A stretch of 64,000 bases of DNA from DASUXY01 sp036377675 (lineage in GTDB: Bacteria > Bacillota > Bacilli > Bacillales > Amphibacillaceae), in the NCBI GenBank assembly GCA_036377675.1, contig DASUXY010000026.1, forward strand, positions 1-64,000, read 5' to 3'. Shown here piece after piece: positions 61,058-64,000 of this stretch (its first letter is position 1; each line of letters begins with the position of its first letter). Under the pieces are notes generated by a model that was given only the letters and a program-made list of their open reading frames with translations, searched no databases and was not told where the DNA came from. Made by a program: the position numbers and the translations under genes.

Positions 61058-62272
61058 TCAACATGTGTCCGAACAGCGTTTCTCCATTCGTTTAGCCCGG
61101 ATGAGTAAGTAGACATATAAAGTCATCGACAACAACACAGAACCAGCTGATGTTAAATAAATCGACGTATATCCAAACGTATTCGCCAACTGGCCGAAAG
61201 CGATTGCTCCTACGCCAATTCCTAAATCGAAAAAGGAGAAGAAAGTAGCATTGGCCATGCCTTTGCGATTCGCTGGAGCTCTTTCAACAGACCACGCTTG
61301 AAGAGCCGGCTGAACAGTCCCGAACCCAAGACCGTATGCGGCCGCTGCAACGAGTAACATGGACGTGCTTGGGAGCCAAGCTAACAAAACCATCGCTATA
61401 AAAATAAATAACGTCCCTGGAAGGAATACGTATTCATGCCCTTTTCGATCATAAATTCGACCAGCAAACGTTCGCGAAATCATTAAAGAAATCGCATACA
61501 CTAGAAAATAAGTTTCAATTCCTGTTACCCCTTTTTCAATCGTATGAATCGGTAAAAATGTAGCAATTCCACCAAACGTCACCGTTAAAAAGAACAACAA
61601 TAAGGAAGGATGCAAGGCTGTTTTTTCAAAAAAATCAAACTTCATCGGCACTGTTTTATTAGGAGATTGTTCGACTCGTTTATATCGGATGACTGATGAT
61701 AACAGTAATGCTATAAGTCCAAGACTAGCACTGATTAAAAATAATTGTGAAAAAGAAATGACTCCAACTAACGTCAACCCTAACGAAGGGCCAAAAGCTA
61801 GCGCAAGATTGCCGGACAATCCAAAATATCCCATCCCTTCTGCACGTCGATGAGGTGGGATTAAATCTGTCGCAATTGTTCCCGTCGCAGTTGTCGAAAA
61901 GCCCCAACCAATCCCTTGGACGATTCGCATAACGAACAAAAAAGTGATACTCGCGATAAACGCATACGCACCAACAGAAATAACGAACACTGTTAGTCCG
62001 AACATATAGACGAGGCGGCGGCCTTTCGTTTCCAATGAATGCCCTGCATAGGGACGAAAGAGTAATGCTGAAAAAGTAAATATACCGACAATAACACCGA
62101 TGAGTTGATCACTTCCACCGAGTTCCTTTACAAATAAGGGTAAGGTCGGTAATGTCATTTGAAACCCTAAAAAAATAAAAAAATTAGCAAAAACAATTAA
62201 TGTAAAATCACGTGTCCAAATTTTATCCTGTCTAGGCTTCGTTTGCGCCTGCACCTGCGATTGTGGTTGCAT
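61058..62272 (-). CDS. MFS transporter (12-TM exporter type)
   Basis: This 404-residue major facilitator has 12 hydrophobic segments, with FANFFIFLGFQMTLPTLPLF in helix 1, motif A-like RPYAGHSLETKGRRLVYMFG, VQGIGWGFSTTATGTIATDL in helix 4, and RTFAGRIYDRKGHEYVFLPG as the second-half motif A. It resembles the YwoG/YfkF-type drug-exporter branch. ATG 62272 follows AAAGGGGG at 6-base spacing; the longer frame to 62311 includes this RBS. The N-terminus is Gln-rich (MQPQSQVQAQTK). The substrate is unknown. It stands alone upstream of the SNF2 gene, both leftward. Confidence 0.87.
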   Translation of the reverse strand: MQPQSQVQAQTKPRQDKIWTRDFTLIVFANFFIFLGFQMTLPTLPLFVKELGGSDQLIGVIVGIFTFSALLFRPYAGHSLETKGRRLVYMFGLTVFVISVGAYAFIASITFLFVMRIVQGIGWGFSTTATGTIATDLIPPHRRAEGMGYFGLSGNLALAFGPSLGLTLVGVISFSQLFLISASLGLIALLLSSVIRYKRVEQSPNKTVPMKFDFFEKTALHPSLLLFFLTVTFGGIATFLPIHTIEKGVTGIETYFLVYAISLMISRTFAGRIYDRKGHEYVFLPGTLFIFIAMVLLAWLPSTSMLLVAAAAYGLGFGTVQPALQAWSVERAPANRKGMANATFFSFFDLGIGVGAIAFGQLANTFGYTSIYLTSAGSVLLSMTLYVYLLIRAKRMEKRCSDTC

Positions 62273-62469
62273 AGACGTCCCCCTTTTTCTATCATTTGAT
62301 AGATAACTCATGTCATCTCGCTATCTATTCGTTTGAATATTGAATCGATTTACTATTCATTATAAATGGACGTTCTTCATAATACAATGGATGATGATGT
62401 TGTCTACCTTTTCGCTTTAAATAAAAGGGCCTCTAGTGAGTCAACAATCCTCACATGCGAATCACCACA

Positions 62470-62503
62470 AAAATGAAGAGCCCGAGAATATTCTCGGGTC
62501 TCT
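62470..62503 (-). terminator. Terminator of sodC
   Basis: On the minus strand GACCCGAGAATATTCTCGGGCTC forms a tight hairpin followed by TTCATTTTTG, starting about 10 bases after the sodC stop. Confidence 0.85.
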
Positions 62504-62511
62504 CATCTTAC

Positions 62512-63111
62512 TTATTTACCAATAACTCCGCAAGCAATTCGCTCACCTGCATCCCCTGCTGGTTGTGATTCGTAATCATCGGCTTCTGAATGGATGATGA
62601 TCGCAGTTCCACCATTGTCAAGCAATGAATGTTCTTTTCCTTCCTCTAGCGTTACCCGTTCATTGATAAATTCGACTTTGACCATTCCACTCCGAGCAAC
62701 TTCTATATTCGGTAGATCACCCGCATGCGGACCTTCGAGTTCGTTAAAACCGTGTGCTGAACCGGTTGGATTAAAATGACCACCAGCCGATTCAAAATCC
62801 GGTAACTCACATACTCCTTTCTCATGAATATGAAAGCCGTGTGAGCCTGGGGGCAAATCCGTAGCGTCTAACGTCATTTTCACACCATGAACGAGTTGTT
62901 CCATGAAAACGGTCCCCACCTTTTTACCGTCTGTATTAATTAAGGTAACCGTTACACCTTCAGCTTCTCCACCCTTTATGCTCGATGCTGCAACCCCTCG
63001 TTCTTCGGTCGATTTTTGTTCACCTTCTTCACTATGATCATTCATACACGCACTTAGCGAAACGACGCATAGAAGTAAAAGCAGTAGCAACAGCAAATGT
63101 CTTTTGTTCAA
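62512..63111 (-). CDS. sodC: Cu/Zn superoxide dismutase lipoprotein
   Basis: This extracytoplasmic SodC lipoprotein has 199 residues with lipobox LSAC (Cys22). All metal ligands are present: Cu by H94, H96, H112 and H174; Zn by H112, H120, H129 and D132, in FHIHEKG, GGHFNPTGSAHG, GPHAGDLPN and IIIHSEADD. The disulfide pair C101-C194 and the substrate-guiding R191 are also kept. This differs from B. subtilis YojM, known to lack a Cu ligand and to have little activity, so this enzyme should be able to dismute superoxide. GGAGG precedes the ATG. It is monocistronic, ending at 62470-62503. Confidence 0.93.
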   Translation of the reverse strand: MNKRHLLLLLLLLLCVVSLSACMNDHSEEGEQKSTEERGVAASSIKGGEAEGVTVTLINTDGKKVGTVFMEQLVHGVKMTLDATDLPPGSHGFHIHEKGVCELPDFESAGGHFNPTGSAHGFNELEGPHAGDLPNIEVARSGMVKVEFINERVTLEEGKEHSLLDNGGTAIIIHSEADDYESQPAGDAGERIACGVIGK

Positions 63112-63192
63112 TACGATCCCTCCAAATCTTCCTTGCTATTATTTACAATTTGGAAAGGGATTAAACGTATTTTACTTCTATGGAAGTCCAAG

Positions 63193-63753
63193 TCAAATCA
63201 TTGCCAAGATCGATTGGACATGCTTCTTGACAAGACGTGCTTTTTCATCATCAGACAAAACGTGAAACGCAGTCTCATGAGGAAACATAATGTAACTTAA
63301 AAGGATACCGCCAATCGCACGTGCCAAATGTTCCGTATTCACTTGCCGACCAATACATTCAAAATGGGCAGCCAATCCTGTTTGTAAGCTTGTAAAAATA
63401 ATAACTGGAAAGTTAACATCATCTGTTAAATTTCCTCGCAAACTTTCAGAAATGAGCATTTTAATTAAATCTTTATGTTTAGATAAAACATCCAATCTAT
63501 TTTCAATAATATAGATGAGGAATGTTTCGGTATCTTCCTCTTTAGCATACTTCATCACATCCGATGCAAATTTCTTTTCCAAGGCATTTTTAATGACCGT
63601 TATAAACAAATTTTTTTTCGTTGAAAACTTTCGATACAACGTAACCTCAGCTACATCTGCTTCTTTAGCGATGTCCATCGTTGTCGCTTGTAACCCTTTT
63701 TCAATAAAGGCACTAAGGGCAGCCTTCATAATTTGCTCTGTTTTATCACGCAC
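63193..63753 (-). CDS. TetR-family transcriptional regulator
   Basis: This 186-residue TetR-type repressor has an N-terminal helix-turn-helix (about residues 8-45, AFIEKGLQATTMDIAKEADV then AEVTLYRKFSTKKNLF). A C-terminal helical ligand-binding domain carries the C-terminal motif AIGGILLSYIMFP. GTG 63753 is chosen because GAGGTG is 8 bases upstream; the GTG at 63762 lies inside that RBS. It begins 13 bases after the stop of the MMPL exporter on the same strand, so it probably autoregulates the exporter operon from the second position. The ligand is unknown. Confidence 0.88.
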   Translation of the reverse strand: MRDKTEQIMKAALSAFIEKGLQATTMDIAKEADVAEVTLYRKFSTKKNLFITVIKNALEKKFASDVMKYAKEEDTETFLIYIIENRLDVLSKHKDLIKMLISESLRGNLTDDVNFPVIIFTSLQTGLAAHFECIGRQVNTEHLARAIGGILLSYIMFPHETAFHVLSDDEKARLVKKHVQSILAMI

Positions 63754-63766
63754 AATTTTCACCTCT

Positions 63767-64000
63767 TCAGCTCGTATGCTTTATTTTGACAAATCGGTCG
63801 AAAAGAATCAAGATCGCTGGCATAACAACTATTGTTGAAAATAATGCGAACGTAATATTGATCAACGTCATCAGCCCAAAATTATTTAAAATGACAAAAT
63901 CCGAGGCAAGTAAGGCGCAAAATCCACCAATCGTTGTTAAAGCGGAGACAACAATCGCTTGACCGATTTTTTGGTTGGCGACGCGAATCGCAACGTTGGC
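63767..64000 (-). CDS. MMPL/RND-family exporter, C-terminal end only
   Basis: The reading frame enters from beyond the window and shows 77 residues: NVAIRVANQKIGQAIVVSAL, TTIGGFCALLASDFVILNNF, then a last membrane helix and RFVKIKHTS. The TTIGGFCALL segment and the three hydrophobic stretches are typical of the end of the second membrane domain in MMPL (YdfJ/YdgH-like) transporters. These large pumps export lipids or hydrophobic compounds. It lies directly upstream of the TetR gene in the same direction. Everything N-terminal is outside the window. Confidence 0.8.
   Translation of the reverse strand, partial: ANVAIRVANQKIGQAIVVSALTTIGGFCALLASDFVILNNFGLMTLINITFALFSTIVVMPAILILFDRFVKIKHTS

Noticed and set aside
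1..64000. Possible defence island, prophage or CRISPR array
   Set aside because: Apart from the IS256 end I saw no integrase, phage structural genes, restriction system or regularly spaced repeats; the SNF2 and WYL genes stand alone and are common housekeeping-type loci.

Overview
The window is chromosomal DNA of an endospore-forming, low-to-moderate G+C Firmicute of the family Bacillaceae. Spore germination and coat genes (cwlJ, gerQ) are present, as are NHEJ genes in the Bacillus arrangement (ku beside ligD), coproheme-route heme synthesis (hemQ) and lipoate transfer by LipL. Several blocks follow Bacillus subtilis gene order: ywhD-ywgA-ywfO-lipL-hemQ-cwlJ-gerQ-ywdK-ywdI, ypmR-ypmS and appDFABC. 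I cannot name the genus. Ribosome binding sites are strong (AAGGAGG type), and TTG or GTG starts are common. I saw no rRNA, tRNA, CRISPR array or prophage.

Layout. 0-1 kb: right end of an IS256-type insertion sequence cut by the window edge. 1-8.8 kb: a conserved housekeeping and sporulation block, with two unlisted 43-codon ORFs beside it. 9-11.6 kb: a YjiH-type membrane protein behind a near-perfect ARG box, then a membrane acyltransferase. 12-15 kb: divergent ku and ligD. 15-20.3 kb: a TerC-type Mn protein under a yybP-ykoY (Mn2+) riboswitch, an AI-2E-type permease, queT under a preQ1-I riboswitch, and a cation/proton antiporter. 20.7-27 kb: recQ, aminopeptidase, HxlR regulator, acyl-CoA thioesterase and cardiolipin synthase. 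27.4-31 kb: a sulfur amino acid locus in which methionine gamma-lyase is divergent from an S-box-controlled metY that carries an extra C-terminal CoA-binding-like domain. 31-35 kb: ypmRS, a WYL regulator and a LysM-3D secreted protein.

35-50.6 kb holds two complete peptide ABC importers. The first is appDFABC on the minus strand, with a CodY-like box at its promoter. The second is a divergent set of a lipoprotein (minus) and permease-permease-ATPase-ATPase (plus). An MFS exporter and a secreted YpuA-like protein lie between them. 50.7-54.9 kb: a DUF1450 protein, RidA, a MATE exporter and an acyl-CoA synthetase. A compact cluster of DnaA boxes sits between ridA and the MATE gene. 55-57.4 kb: a solitary argF, a coding-like ORF remnant downstream of it, nearly 1 kb of gene-free DNA upstream, and csaA. 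57.6-64 kb: a SWIM-SNF2 helicase, an MFS exporter, a Cu/Zn superoxide dismutase lipoprotein with a full ligand set, and a TetR gene following an MMPL/RND exporter cut by the window end.

Most of the window is ordinary core genome. The points most worth a second look are the DnaA-box cluster (51.6-51.7 kb), the ARG box in front of the YjiH-family gene, the MetY/CoA-binding fusion, the unlisted ORF behind argF, and the short conserved-looking ORFs. I did not find a convincing wholly new multi-gene system.
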